Shown: piece by piece, positions 39,771 through 48,507 of the stretch
Position numbering within the stretch: the first letter of the stretch is position 1
Layout: each line of letters begins with the position of its first letter
Assembly: GCF_008271805.1 (NCBI RefSeq)
Contig: NZ_VSRY01000160.1
Location: 44,433 to 108,432 of the forward strand
Length of the DNA: 64,000 nucleotides
Direction of reading: 5' to 3'
DNA from: Streptomyces sp. TRM49041
GTDB lineage: Bacteria > Actinomycetota > Actinomycetes > Streptomycetales > Streptomycetaceae
The notes under the pieces: generated by a model
Database searches by the model: none
Seen by the model: the letters and a program-made list of their open reading frames with translations, nothing else
What the model was told of the DNA's origin: nothing
Program-made: the position numbers and the translations under genes

Positions 39771-42700
39771 ACTCGCTCTCGTTGGTGCATGTCGTGGACA
39801 GCCCGCACCACGGCGGCGGTCTGCGCCGGCCTGGTGCGGAAGAAGTGGTGGCCGCCTTCGGGCAGCTCGCGGACCTCAACGGTCCTGGCGATGCCGCGCC
39901 AGGCCGCGAGATCGCCCTCGTGGCCCCGGGTGGCGGGATCGTCGGCGGCGGTGACGAGGATCAGCGGGGCCTCGATGAGCGCGACCGGGAGGTTCTCCGC
40001 CGCGTCGGCGAAGAACGCGTTCGCTTCCAGGACGTCGTGCCGGTACGCCGCGCCGACCAGCGCCGCTCGGGTCGTGTCCGTCCCGGCGAGTTCGGCGTAG
40101 CCGCTGTCGCCGTTGAGCCGCGCCGCGACCTCCAGGGGGGTGAGCGCTTCGAGCTCGGCGCTGTGCCTGCGCCGCGCGTCCGGGGATCCGACGAGTTGGC
40201 CACCGATCAGGACGGCCCGCACGTCGTGACCCGTCCGCTCGAGAAGGCGCGCGGTCGCCACGGCCAGGGCCGCCCCGGATGAGTGTCCCCACAGCAGGAT
40301 CGGGCCGGCGGCACATCGGCCGATCTCGCTCGCCGTGGTCCTGGCGACCTGCTCCAGGGAGACGAACGGCTCGGTCTCGGCTGTGAGGTCGTGTCCGGGC
40401 AGCTCCACTCCGTGTACGGCCAGCCCGCTGTCCGCCATCTCGCCGGCCAGGGCGTGGAAGTTGACGGCGTTACCGCCCGCGTAGGGAAAGCAGACGAGCG
40501 TGCCGGTCGCGGAGGGAGGCTGGAGGAGGGGGTTCAGAACGCCCGTCCCGGCATCCGCCTCCTCGGGCGTGCCGGTTCCGTCGATGAACGCCGCCAGGTC
40601 GCTCAGCCGCGGGTACCGGGTGAGATCCTTCAGCGACACGGCCCGCTCGAGCTTCACGACGAGGCGTACAGCGGAGAGGGAGGTGCCACCCGAGTCGAAG
40701 AAGTGACTGTTGCGGCCGACCCGCTGGGGCTCAAGGCCGAGCACGGCCGCCCAGGCGGCGGCGATCCGCTGTTCCGTCGGGGTGACCGGCGGCTCCGGGC
40801 CGTCCTCGTCCGCCGCCGCGAGCTCCGCCAACCGCTTCTTGTCAATCTTGCTGTTGGCGGTGAGCGGCAGGGCGTCGAGGCGATGGAAACGGCTCGGCAC
40901 CATGTACTCCGGCAGCGCGGCCGCCAGCCACGTCCTCAGCTCGTCGACGGGCACGGCGGCGGCGGCGGCGTAGAACGCCGCCAGGCTCTCGCCGACGACG
41001 ACCACGGCGGTGTCACGGACCCCGGCGACGCCGAGCAACCGGTTCTCGATCTCGCCGAGCTCGATGCGGAAGCCGCGCAGCTTCACCTGCGCGTCGCGGC
41101 GGCCCAGGAACTCCAGCTTGCCATCGGGACGCCAGCGGCCGAAGTCGCCGGAGCGGTAGAGCCGTTCCCCCGGCCGGTGCGGATCGGTGCCGTACGCGGC
41201 GGCCGTGCGCTCCGGGTCGTTGATGTAGCCGCGGCCGACGCAGATTCCGGCGAACACGATCTCGCCGGGCGAGCCGAGCGGCACCGGTTCGAGGTCGGGG
41301 TCGACGACATAGACCCGCACGTTGGCGACGGCCGGCCCGAGGGGGACCCGGTCACCGTGCGGCGGCCCGGTCATCACCTCGTGGTTCGTGTCATCGGAGG
41401 TCTCGGTGAGCCCGTACGCGTTGACGAGCGCGGTGCCGGGGAAGGCCGCGAACCAGCGTTCGACGAGCTCCTTCTTGAGCGCCTCACCGGTGGCCGAGAG
41501 GCAGCGGATCCGGCCGAGGCCGCCGCCGTGCTCCTCCAGGTGCGACAGCACCACTTCCAGGTAGGAGGGGACCAGCTGGGCCACGTCCGCGCCGCGGACG
41601 ACCTCCACGAACCTCTCCACGTCGAGGATCGCCTCCTGCGGCACGATGAGTGTCGTGCCGCCGACCAGCAGGGCCGCGACGAGCTGCCAGAGCGAGATGT
41701 CGAAGCACTGGGGAGCGATCTGCGCGAGAACGTCGTCCTCGCCCACGCCGAGATCGTCGGTCTTCGCGTAGAGGTGGTTGAGCATTCCCTCGTGCTCGCA
41801 CATCACCCCCTTGGGCTTACCGGTGGAGCCGGACGTGAAGTAGATGTAGGCCAGCCGGTCGGCGCCGATCTCGATACCGAGGTCCGTCGGGTCGGCCCCG
41901 TCGCTCTCGTCGACGCGGAGCACGGCGATGGACGGGCGGTGGCTCAACGCCTCGTCGAGGGTGGCGGTGCTCCCGGGTTCCGTGAGGACGAGGGTGCAGC
42001 CGGCACGGTCGAGGGTAGTGCCGATACGGTCCGCCGGGAAGTGCGGCTCGATCGGCACGTAGACACCGCCGGCCTTGAACACGGCGAGGACGGAGGCCAT
42101 CCAGTCCAGGTTGCGCTCCGTCACCACGGCGACGGGATCCTCGGCGGTCAGGCCGCGGGCGAGGAGGGTCCGGGCGATCCGGTTCGCGTGGGCGTTGAGT
42201 TCGGCGTACGTGATCCGGCGCTCGCCCGTGATCGCGGCGGTCTTCCCGGGGTGCAGACGCACGCGCTCCTCGAAGAGCTCGTGGAAGCGGCGGTCCGGAA
42301 GCTCCCGCGCCGGACCGGCCATGCCGACGAGCTGGTGGTGCCGTTCCTCGGCGGAGAGCAGGCTGCGGCCCTCGTGCGGGGCGTCCGGTTCGGTGGCGAT
42401 GCGGTGGAGAGCCGTGTGGTGATAGCCGGCGACCCGGGTCGCGTGGTCGGCGTCGAAGTCTTCGGTGCGGTACGTCAGCACCAGGGCGCCGTCGGAGACG
42501 GACACCCCGAACACCACGCCGTCGGGCAGTGTGCCCGGCGTCCCGCCGACCACGGTCTCGAAGCCGTGGCGGGGTGCGGCGGCCGCGTCGCGGACGCGGT
42601 CCACCAGGCCGGCCCAGGTGGTGCCGGCCACCGGCACGAGGTGGGGCACGGGGCCGAAGGCCACCTCGTCCTCACCGCTGAGAGTCGCGACGACCTTGGC

Positions 42701-42823
42701 GTGGGCGGCGGACAGTTCCGCCGGCGTCGGTTCGGATTCCAGCGGAATGCCGACGGTCGCCGTGCCCGGTGCCGAACCGATTGTCGCCTGCCACCGCGGA
42801 ACGGCGGTATGACCGGACCTCAT
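39767..42823 (-). CDS. NRPS A-T-TE protein with remnant condensation region
   Basis: The protein is 1,018 residues. Residues 1-160 resemble the C-terminal lobe of a condensation domain but lack HHxxxDG, so no peptide bond can be formed here. The A domain (about 170-690) has YFTSGSTGKPKG and ends with SKIDKK. By eye its specificity residues read D-I-W-Q-S-T-A-D-D-K, close to the Dab code I recall from syringomycin synthetase (DIWELTADDK), so a short basic residue such as Dap is likely. T has S715 in FFDSGGTSLSAV; the TE (790-1018) has S848 in LLWGHSSGAAL and His in PEGGHHFF, more like type II thioesterases. RBS GGAGGAG is 8 bases before the ATG. The architecture suits loading, on-carrier modification and release of one amino acid. 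Confidence 0.85.
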   Translation of the reverse strand: MRSGHTAVPRWQATIGSAPGTATVGIPLESEPTPAELSAAHAKVVATLSGEDEVAFGPVPHLVPVAGTTWAGLVDRVRDAAAAPRHGFETVVGGTPGTLPDGVVFGVSVSDGALVLTYRTEDFDADHATRVAGYHHTALHRIATEPDAPHEGRSLLSAEERHHQLVGMAGPARELPDRRFHELFEERVRLHPGKTAAITGERRITYAELNAHANRIARTLLARGLTAEDPVAVVTERNLDWMASVLAVFKAGGVYVPIEPHFPADRIGTTLDRAGCTLVLTEPGSTATLDEALSHRPSIAVLRVDESDGADPTDLGIEIGADRLAYIYFTSGSTGKPKGVMCEHEGMLNHLYAKTDDLGVGEDDVLAQIAPQCFDISLWQLVAALLVGGTTLIVPQEAILDVERFVEVVRGADVAQLVPSYLEVVLSHLEEHGGGLGRIRCLSATGEALKKELVERWFAAFPGTALVNAYGLTETSDDTNHEVMTGPPHGDRVPLGPAVANVRVYVVDPDLEPVPLGSPGEIVFAGICVGRGYINDPERTAAAYGTDPHRPGERLYRSGDFGRWRPDGKLEFLGRRDAQVKLRGFRIELGEIENRLLGVAGVRDTAVVVVGESLAAFYAAAAAVPVDELRTWLAAALPEYMVPSRFHRLDALPLTANSKIDKKRLAELAAADEDGPEPPVTPTEQRIAAAWAAVLGLEPQRVGRNSHFFDSGGTSLSAVRLVVKLERAVSLKDLTRYPRLSDLAAFIDGTGTPEEADAGTGVLNPLLQPPSATGTLVCFPYAGGNAVNFHALAGEMADSGLAVHGVELPGHDLTAETEPFVSLEQVARTTASEIGRCAAGPILLWGHSSGAALAVATARLLERTGHDVRAVLIGGQLVGSPDARRRHSAELEALTPLEVAARLNGDSGYAELAGTDTTRAALVGAAYRHDVLEANAFFADAAENLPVALIEAPLILVTAADDPATRGHEGDLAAWRGIARTVEVRELPEGGHHFFRTRPAQTAAVVRAVHDMHQRERV

Positions 42824-42901
42824 GAGAGGGCTCCTCCACTAGCGGAGTTGGAATGAGAAAAAGGTATGGGCGAGGGTTTCCCTCCCGTTATCGATCACAT
42901 T

Positions 42902-43729
42902 TCAGCGACGTCGATAGCGGGATATCGCCAGCGGAACCGCGAAGCACATGAGGCCCACGCTCCACAGCACGGTGCCGAGGACAGGGCCGGCGATCGGCCC
43001 CCCGGCGAGCAGGTTGCGGCACGCGTCCGTCACCAGGGTCGTGGGGTTGGCCTCGGCGAAGGCCCGCAGCCAGCCCGGCATCGTGCTGGTCGGCACCAGC
43101 ATGGAACTGCCGAACTGGAACGGGATCATCCAGAGGAAGCCCACCGACTGCACGGTGTTGGGACTGCGGATCGTCAGGCCGATGAAGGCCGACACCCAGG
43201 CCAGCGCGGTGCCGTACAGCAGCGTGAGCAGCACAGCGGCCACCGCGAACAGGAAGTTGGTCTCGACCCGGAAGCCGATGGCGAGCGCGAAGAGGAGCAT
43301 GGCGACCTGGCCCAGCAGGAGCCGGCTCATATCTGCCACGATCCGGCCGGTCAGGACAGCCGAGCGGGCGATGGGCAGGGACCGGAACCGGTCCATCACA
43401 CCGTTGTCGAAGTCGACGGCGAGCAGGTAACCGGTCGAACGGGACGCGAACATCAGCGTCTGCACCATGATGCCCGGCAGGAGGAACTGCCGGTAATCTC
43501 CGGGGCGGTCTCCCCAGATGGCGCCGCCGAAGACGTACAGGAAGATCAGGGTGAAGACCATCGGCATGACCACGGAGTCGAGGAGCTGTCCGGGATCGCC
43601 GCGCAACTGGAGCATGTTGCGCCTGGCGAGGGCGAGCGATTGCCTGACGACGTCCCGCGGCCCGTTCCGTGCGGAACCGGCGAGGGGGGGTGCCCCGACG
43701 ATCGGCGCGATGTCGGTGGTCGGGGTCAC
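42902..43729 (-). CDS. ABC-2 type transporter permease (DrrB-like)
   Basis: This 275-residue permease has six hydrophobic segments and the ABC-2 motif SPNTVQSVGFLWMIPFQFGS with NPTTLVTDACRNLLAGGP near the end, both characteristic of DrrB-type antibiotic exporters. The start is GTG at 43727-43729, overlapping the ATPase stop as GTGA. With the ATPase it should export the finished peptide and give resistance. The in-frame open region upstream to 44137 is a shadow of the ATPase gene. There are 78 bases before the next gene, enough for a minor promoter. Confidence 0.85.
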   Translation of the reverse strand: MTPTTDIAPIVGAPPLAGSARNGPRDVVRQSLALARRNMLQLRGDPGQLLDSVVMPMVFTLIFLYVFGGAIWGDRPGDYRQFLLPGIMVQTLMFASRSTGYLLAVDFDNGVMDRFRSLPIARSAVLTGRIVADMSRLLLGQVAMLLFALAIGFRVETNFLFAVAAVLLTLLYGTALAWVSAFIGLTIRSPNTVQSVGFLWMIPFQFGSSMLVPTSTMPGWLRAFAEANPTTLVTDACRNLLAGGPIAGPVLGTVLWSVGLMCFAVPLAISRYRRR

Positions 43730-44658
43730 GCGGTGCTCCTGGTCAGTTCGATGAAGGCCTCGTCGAGGCTGGCGACCCTGGTGTCCACGGCCAACACCTC
43801 CACCGCCGAGGCGGTGACGGCCCGCACCGCACGGGTCAGTTCGTCCGGTTCCACGAGCGGCAGCCGGACCGCGCAGGCCTCCTGGTCGATCCGGCCGTCC
43901 AGCCCTTCCAGGGCCAGGCTTCCCGCGAGGGCTGCCAGATCCCGAGGGTGCGCGGGCCGTATCTCGAGGGTCCGGCCGCCCACCCGGGCCCGGAGCTCCG
44001 CGGCCGTGCCGGCGGCGATGACCCGTCCCTTGTCCACGACGACCACCGAGTCGGCAAGCGCCTCGGCCTCCTCCATGTACTGGGTGGTGAGCAGAACGGT
44101 CGCGCCGGCCCGGGCGCGTTCCTCCACCATGGCCCATAGCTCGTTGCGGCTGTGCGGGTCCAGACCGGTGGTCGGCTCGTCGAGGTAGATGAGCCTCGGC
44201 TCGCCCATGAGCGATGCGGCGAGGTCGAGACGCCGGCGCATTCCGCCGGAGTACTCGCGGGCGGGCTTGCCGCCCGCCTCGGCGAGACGGAACCGCTCCA
44301 GCATCCCGTTCGCCTCCGACCGGGCCCGCCGGGCGGGCACGCCCAGGAGGCGGGCGATGAGATACAGGTTCTCCCTGCCGGAGATGTTGCCGTCGACCGA
44401 GGCGAACTGCCCGGTCAGCGCGATGCAGCGGCGGACCTGGTGGGGCTCCTTCACCACGTCGTACCCGAAGACCCGGGCTCGCCCGGCATCGGGTTGCAGC
44501 AGAGTCGCCAGGACACGCACCGTCGTGGTCTTTCCCGCCCCGTTCGGGCCGAGGAGGCCCAGGATCTGCCCGGCCGGCACCGCGAGGTCGACTCCGTCGA
44601 GGGCCCGGTGGGCGCCGAAGCGCTTCACCAGGCCCTCGACCTCGATAGCCAGAGTCAT
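43726..44658 (-). CDS. ABC transporter ATP-binding protein (DrrA-like)
   Basis: The ATPase has 310 residues with Walker A GLLGPNGAGKTTTVRVLA, signature REYSGGMRRRLDLAASL, Walker B LIYLDEPTTGLD and LLTTQYMEEAEALADSVVVV. The C-terminal 90 residues match the extra domain of DrrA-type drug-resistance ATPases (VLAVDTRVASLDEAFIELT). It pairs with the DrrB-like permease that follows. It starts 4 bases after the MbtH stop, so exporter and MbtH share a transcript. Confidence 0.9.
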   Translation of the reverse strand: MTLAIEVEGLVKRFGAHRALDGVDLAVPAGQILGLLGPNGAGKTTTVRVLATLLQPDAGRARVFGYDVVKEPHQVRRCIALTGQFASVDGNISGRENLYLIARLLGVPARRARSEANGMLERFRLAEAGGKPAREYSGGMRRRLDLAASLMGEPRLIYLDEPTTGLDPHSRNELWAMVEERARAGATVLLTTQYMEEAEALADSVVVVDKGRVIAAGTAAELRARVGGRTLEIRPAHPRDLAALAGSLALEGLDGRIDQEACAVRLPLVEPDELTRAVRAVTASAVEVLAVDTRVASLDEAFIELTRSTA

Positions 44659-44662
44659 GGTG

Positions 44663-44875
44663 TTACTGCGCGTCCATCGCGGTGGCGAGACTACGCGGGC
44701 GCATATCGGTCCAGTTGGCCTCGATGTAGGCGAGGCAGGCGTCGCGGGCGTCGGCCGGGTGGGCGGTCAGCCAGCCGGCGGGCACGTCGACGAACGTCGG
44801 CCAGAGGGAGTGCTGTCCCTCGTCGTTGACGAGCACCACATAGGTGCCGTCCGCGTCCTCGAACGGATTGGTCAT
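44663..44875 (-). CDS. MbtH-like NRPS accessory protein
   Basis: This small protein has 70 residues and the complete MbtH signature: NPFEDADGTYVVLVNDEGQ, then HSLWPTFVDVPAGW and CLAYIEANWTDMRPRSL. MbtH proteins bind adenylation domains and are often needed for their folding or activity. Here it may serve any of the five adenylation enzymes in view. Its ATG overlaps the stop of the A-KR-T gene as ATGA (44872-44875). It is too short to stand out among shadow frames, but the motif is unambiguous. Confidence 0.95.
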   Translation of the reverse strand: MTNPFEDADGTYVVLVNDEGQHSLWPTFVDVPAGWLTAHPADARDACLAYIEANWTDMRPRSLATAMDAQ

Positions 44876-47800
44876 CCTCGTTCTCCTTCCAATTGCGGGG
44901 AAAGCACTGCGGCGAGTGAGCCGACAGTGGGGTGTTCGTAGAGGTGGTGCACTGACAGCCGGGCGGTCAGCGCGCTGTTGATGCGGTTCACGAGCTGGGC
45001 GGCGCGCAGCGAACTGCCGCCGAGGTCGAAGAAGCGGTCGTCGCGGCCGACATCGGTGCCGAGGACGTCGGTCCAGAGGGCGGCCAGGGCCTGTTCCAGC
45101 TCGGTGGCAGGCGGTACGAACTGCCGTCCGCCCCGTTCCAGCGCTGCGACCGCGACGGTGAGCAGCTGGTCCCGGTCGGCGGGCAGCCTCTCGACGCGCA
45201 GACAGCGCATGGAGTGGTCGAGCTCCCTCGCCACCGGTGCCACGGCCGCCCGGACGTCGGCCTCGGAGGCCGGCCCGGTGTACACGACGATCGCCTCCGC
45301 GATGTGCAGGCTGTCCGGGGCGAGGGCGCGCGCGATGTGCTCGTTGCGGCCGTCGAGGCCGACCAACACGGTGGCCCGGTCCTGTCCCAGCACGGTGAGG
45401 AGCGAGGCGAGGCCCTCGTCGGGGTCGAGGGTGCGGAAGCCGCGGGCCTCGGCGGCGCCCTCGGGCGCGCCCCGGTTCATGCCAAGGCCGCTCCAGGTGC
45501 TCCACGCCAGGCAGTGCACCGGCCGGCCGCGTTCGCGGCCCCAGTGGTCGGCGAATCCGTGCAGGAAGCTGTTAGCCGACGAGTACGCCGCGAAGGAGCT
45601 TCCGCCGAACTCGCCGTTGACCGACGAGAAGAGCACGAGGGGTGTGTCGGGCCGGTCCTCCAGCAGTTCGGCGAGCGCCAGGGTGCCGGTCACCTTCGCG
45701 CGGTAGGCGTCGTGGAAGGCCTGGGGGGACTCGCGGGCTACCTGGTGGAGTTCCAGTCGCGCCCACTGGTGGGAGACGTCGGCGCCGGCCAGGTGCAGCA
45801 CACCGTCGAGCGGTGCTCCCCAGCGTGCCTCCGCCTCGCGCACCGCGGCCCGCAGCGCGACCGGATCGGCCACGTCGAGCGCGCGATAGGCCACGTCGCC
45901 CAGGACCCCCAGGTCGTCGAGGCGCTCGGCGCGCTCGCCCCGGTCGGCCGGGCTCCGTCCGACCAGCAGCAGTTTCGCGCCGTGGGCGGCCAGGAGGTAT
46001 TCCGCGACCGGATGGGCGACGCCGCCGAGACCACCGGTGACGAGGTAGCGGCCGCCGGTGACGAACGCGTCCCTCCCCCGTTCGTCGAGGGCCATCGGCC
46101 GCAGCCGGGGCACGAGGCGTCGCGTGCCTCGGTGGGCCACGAGGTCGGCGGCGTCGTGGCAGGCGAGTTCCGTGACGATCGCGGCGGCGCGGTCGGAGGG
46201 GTCGGACACGTCGAGTTGCCGGACGGACGGCAGCACCCGCTCCGCCGCGGCCGTCCGCAGAAGACCGGGCAGGCCCGCGGTGGCGAGGTCGAGGGTGTCG
46301 CCCGCTGCCGTCCACAGACCGCCGCTCGTGACGACCAGGAGCGGGGGCGCGGGATCGTACGCGGCCAGGTCCTGGACCAGCCGCACCACGTCGAGGGCCA
46401 CGCTCTCCGCGTCGGGGCCCTGTGCCAGGTGGACGACGGCGCCGGCGTGTCCGGCCGGGGTGGCACCGCCGGCCGGGGAGGCGAGGAGCTCGGGGACGCC
46501 GGGTACGGCGACGAGCTCCTCCCGGAGGGCCTCCGAGACCAGCCACGGGCCGGGGGGCACCGCGCCGCGTTCGGCGGGAAGGTCGATCCAGGTCCGCTCG
46601 AAGTACCAGGGGCCGTCCGGCTCGTCGCACCACTCGGCGTACTTGCCCGCGTCGAGGTCGGCGATGAGCTGGGCTCGCTGGATCTTGCCGCTGCCCGTCT
46701 TGGGGAAGTCCTGCCGCTCGACCGGGATCACCAGGTCGGGCTGGAGGCCCAGGGCCTCGGCCACCCGCGCCTTGATCGCGGCGATGGTGTCGTGGACCGA
46801 GGTCCGGTCGTCAAAGGCCGGGACGAAGAAGATCACCAGTTTGTCGGTGCTGTCGCCCGCGCCGGACCAGCCGCAGGCGGCGACGTACGTGACCTCGGTG
46901 CCCTCCACCTGCTCGGCGATGGACTCCACGTCGTAGCTCAGGATGTTGGCACCCTGGACGATGATGAGGTCCTTGTCCCGGCCGGTGATGGTGAGCCGGC
47001 CCTGATGCAGGAACGCGAGGTCGCCCGTGCTGAACCAGCCGTCGGCGGTGAACGCCTCCGCGTTCGCTTCCTCGTTGCGGAAGTAGCCCTCCATGATCGT
47101 CGGTCCCGTGACCTGGAGCCGCCCCACGTGGTCCTCGGGCAGCACGGCGTCGTTCGGGTCGATGATGCGCATCCGCACGCCCGGGATCGGCGGGCCGACT
47201 TCCGTGAACGTGACGGCGTCGGGGTCGGTGGACCAGCGCAGCGCCCCGCCGAGCGAGCTCTTGTCCACCCGCAGCCGGCCCTTGTCCGGATCTCCGGCGC
47301 GCAGCGTCGAGTACGTCACGCCCGAGCTGGTCTCCGACATCCCCCAGGAGGGGCGCATCGCGTCGGCCGGCATCCCGTGCGCCGTGAGCAGCTCGATGAA
47401 GCGGTCCGCGGTGCGGCTGACGACGGCCTCTCCCCCGTTGAGGAGGTGCCTCAGCGTCGACAGGTCCCAGGACCGGCCCGTCATCGCGGCGGCACGCTCG
47501 TTGACGAGCGCGAAGGCGAAGTTGGGGGCCCAGGTGTTGGTGACGCCGTACCGGTCGACCCAGTCGAGCCAGCGCAGCGGGTCGGCGAGGAAGGCGTCGA
47601 TGGTGGCGTTGACGTGCCGGCAGCGCAGCACCACGTCCCGCACGCTCCACATGATGATGCCGCCGACGTGGTCGAGCGGCATCCAGTTCAGCGCGACCTC
47701 GTCGGAATCGAATCCGTGCACCGCCGCGATGGCCCGGGTGCGGGCCAGGATGCTGCGGCTGGCGTGCCGGACCACCTTCGGCACCCCTGTGCTGCCGGAG

Positions 47801-48507
47801 GTGAGCAGGTGCACGACCGGGCTGTCCGGGGTCGCCGGGAACCAATCCGTGCTCCGGGGGCCGTCGCACAGTTCCTCGACGACGGCCACCCGCAGGTCGT
47901 CGACGTCCCACAGGGCGGACAGCTTGGCCACCGCCGGGGCGAGGGAGGCGTCGGTGAGGATGAGCGGCCGGTCCAGCAGCTGCCAGACGTTGCGCAGTTT
48001 GGTCGTGACGGCGTTCTCACGGTCGTAGCCGGGTGCGGCACCGACCGGGGTGGGCAGGTATCCGCCCAGGACGCACGCCCAGAACGCGGTGACGAAAGCG
48101 CGGTTGTCGCCGAACTGGAACAGCACGGACTCGCCGGGGGCGATGCCGGTGGAGCGCAGGCCGGTGAGCAGCCGCTGTGCGTCGTTGAGCAGCCTGGAGT
48201 AGCTCTGGAACTGCTCGTCGCCACCCGTCAGGTAGATGATCCCCTGCTCCGGGGCGAGTTCGGCGGCCAGCCGGAGAGCTTCCTGCAGGGTGGTGGGGAA
48301 GCCGGGGTCGGCCGGCAGGTCGCCGCCGTACGCGACGGCCGGCGGCCCCGCCGCCGCGGGCGGTGCGTCCGCGGGGCGGGGTGCGGTCGGGCGCACACGG
48401 TCGAGCCTGGCCTCCCTGCGCAGCAGGGGCGCGGCCTCCTCCACCCCTGTGACGGATTCGGCCGCCGCCCGCAGCAGGGCCACGGCGTCGTGTCCGGGCA
48501 TCGTCAT
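44872..48507 (-). CDS. Loading NRPS: acid ligase-ketoreductase-carrier (PksJ/BaeJ-like A-KR-T)
   Basis: The protein has 1,211 residues. Residues about 60-640 are an acyl-activating domain of the PksJ/BaeJ starter type (LLTSGSTGVPKVVRH, NWMPLDHVGGIIMWS, NTWAPNFAFALVNERAA, WGMSETSSGVTYS) rather than an amino acid A domain. Residues about 655-1090 are a full ketoreductase with TGGLGGVAHPVAEYL and the catalytic SSVNGEFGGSSFAAYSSANS (Ser, Tyr, Asn). Residues 1130-1205 are a carrier with FFDLGGSSLRAA (S1166). No condensation domain is present, so it starts a chain. In PksJ this KR reduces an alpha-keto acyl group, so a 2-hydroxy acid starter is predicted. It overlaps the thioesterase and MbtH genes by 4 bases each. 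Confidence 0.85.
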   Translation of the reverse strand: MTMPGHDAVALLRAAAESVTGVEEAAPLLRREARLDRVRPTAPRPADAPPAAAGPPAVAYGGDLPADPGFPTTLQEALRLAAELAPEQGIIYLTGGDEQFQSYSRLLNDAQRLLTGLRSTGIAPGESVLFQFGDNRAFVTAFWACVLGGYLPTPVGAAPGYDRENAVTTKLRNVWQLLDRPLILTDASLAPAVAKLSALWDVDDLRVAVVEELCDGPRSTDWFPATPDSPVVHLLTSGSTGVPKVVRHASRSILARTRAIAAVHGFDSDEVALNWMPLDHVGGIIMWSVRDVVLRCRHVNATIDAFLADPLRWLDWVDRYGVTNTWAPNFAFALVNERAAAMTGRSWDLSTLRHLLNGGEAVVSRTADRFIELLTAHGMPADAMRPSWGMSETSSGVTYSTLRAGDPDKGRLRVDKSSLGGALRWSTDPDAVTFTEVGPPIPGVRMRIIDPNDAVLPEDHVGRLQVTGPTIMEGYFRNEEANAEAFTADGWFSTGDLAFLHQGRLTITGRDKDLIIVQGANILSYDVESIAEQVEGTEVTYVAACGWSGAGDSTDKLVIFFVPAFDDRTSVHDTIAAIKARVAEALGLQPDLVIPVERQDFPKTGSGKIQRAQLIADLDAGKYAEWCDEPDGPWYFERTWIDLPAERGAVPPGPWLVSEALREELVAVPGVPELLASPAGGATPAGHAGAVVHLAQGPDAESVALDVVRLVQDLAAYDPAPPLLVVTSGGLWTAAGDTLDLATAGLPGLLRTAAAERVLPSVRQLDVSDPSDRAAAIVTELACHDAADLVAHRGTRRLVPRLRPMALDERGRDAFVTGGRYLVTGGLGGVAHPVAEYLLAAHGAKLLLVGRSPADRGERAERLDDLGVLGDVAYRALDVADPVALRAAVREAEARWGAPLDGVLHLAGADVSHQWARLELHQVARESPQAFHDAYRAKVTGTLALAELLEDRPDTPLVLFSSVNGEFGGSSFAAYSSANSFLHGFADHWGRERGRPVHCLAWSTWSGLGMNRGAPEGAAEARGFRTLDPDEGLASLLTVLGQDRATVLVGLDGRNEHIARALAPDSLHIAEAIVVYTGPASEADVRAAVAPVARELDHSMRCLRVERLPADRDQLLTVAVAALERGGRQFVPPATELEQALAALWTDVLGTDVGRDDRFFDLGGSSLRAAQLVNRINSALTARLSVHHLYEHPTVGSLAAVLSPQLEGERG

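Noticed and set aside
40283..42856. 857-codon open frame on the plus strand opposite the A-T-TE gene
   Set aside because: It is antisense to a clear NRPS gene, its composition (Gly, Arg, Glu, Val repeats such as EVVEHSLVLAHHP) is what high-GC antisense frames produce, and no domain is recognisable.
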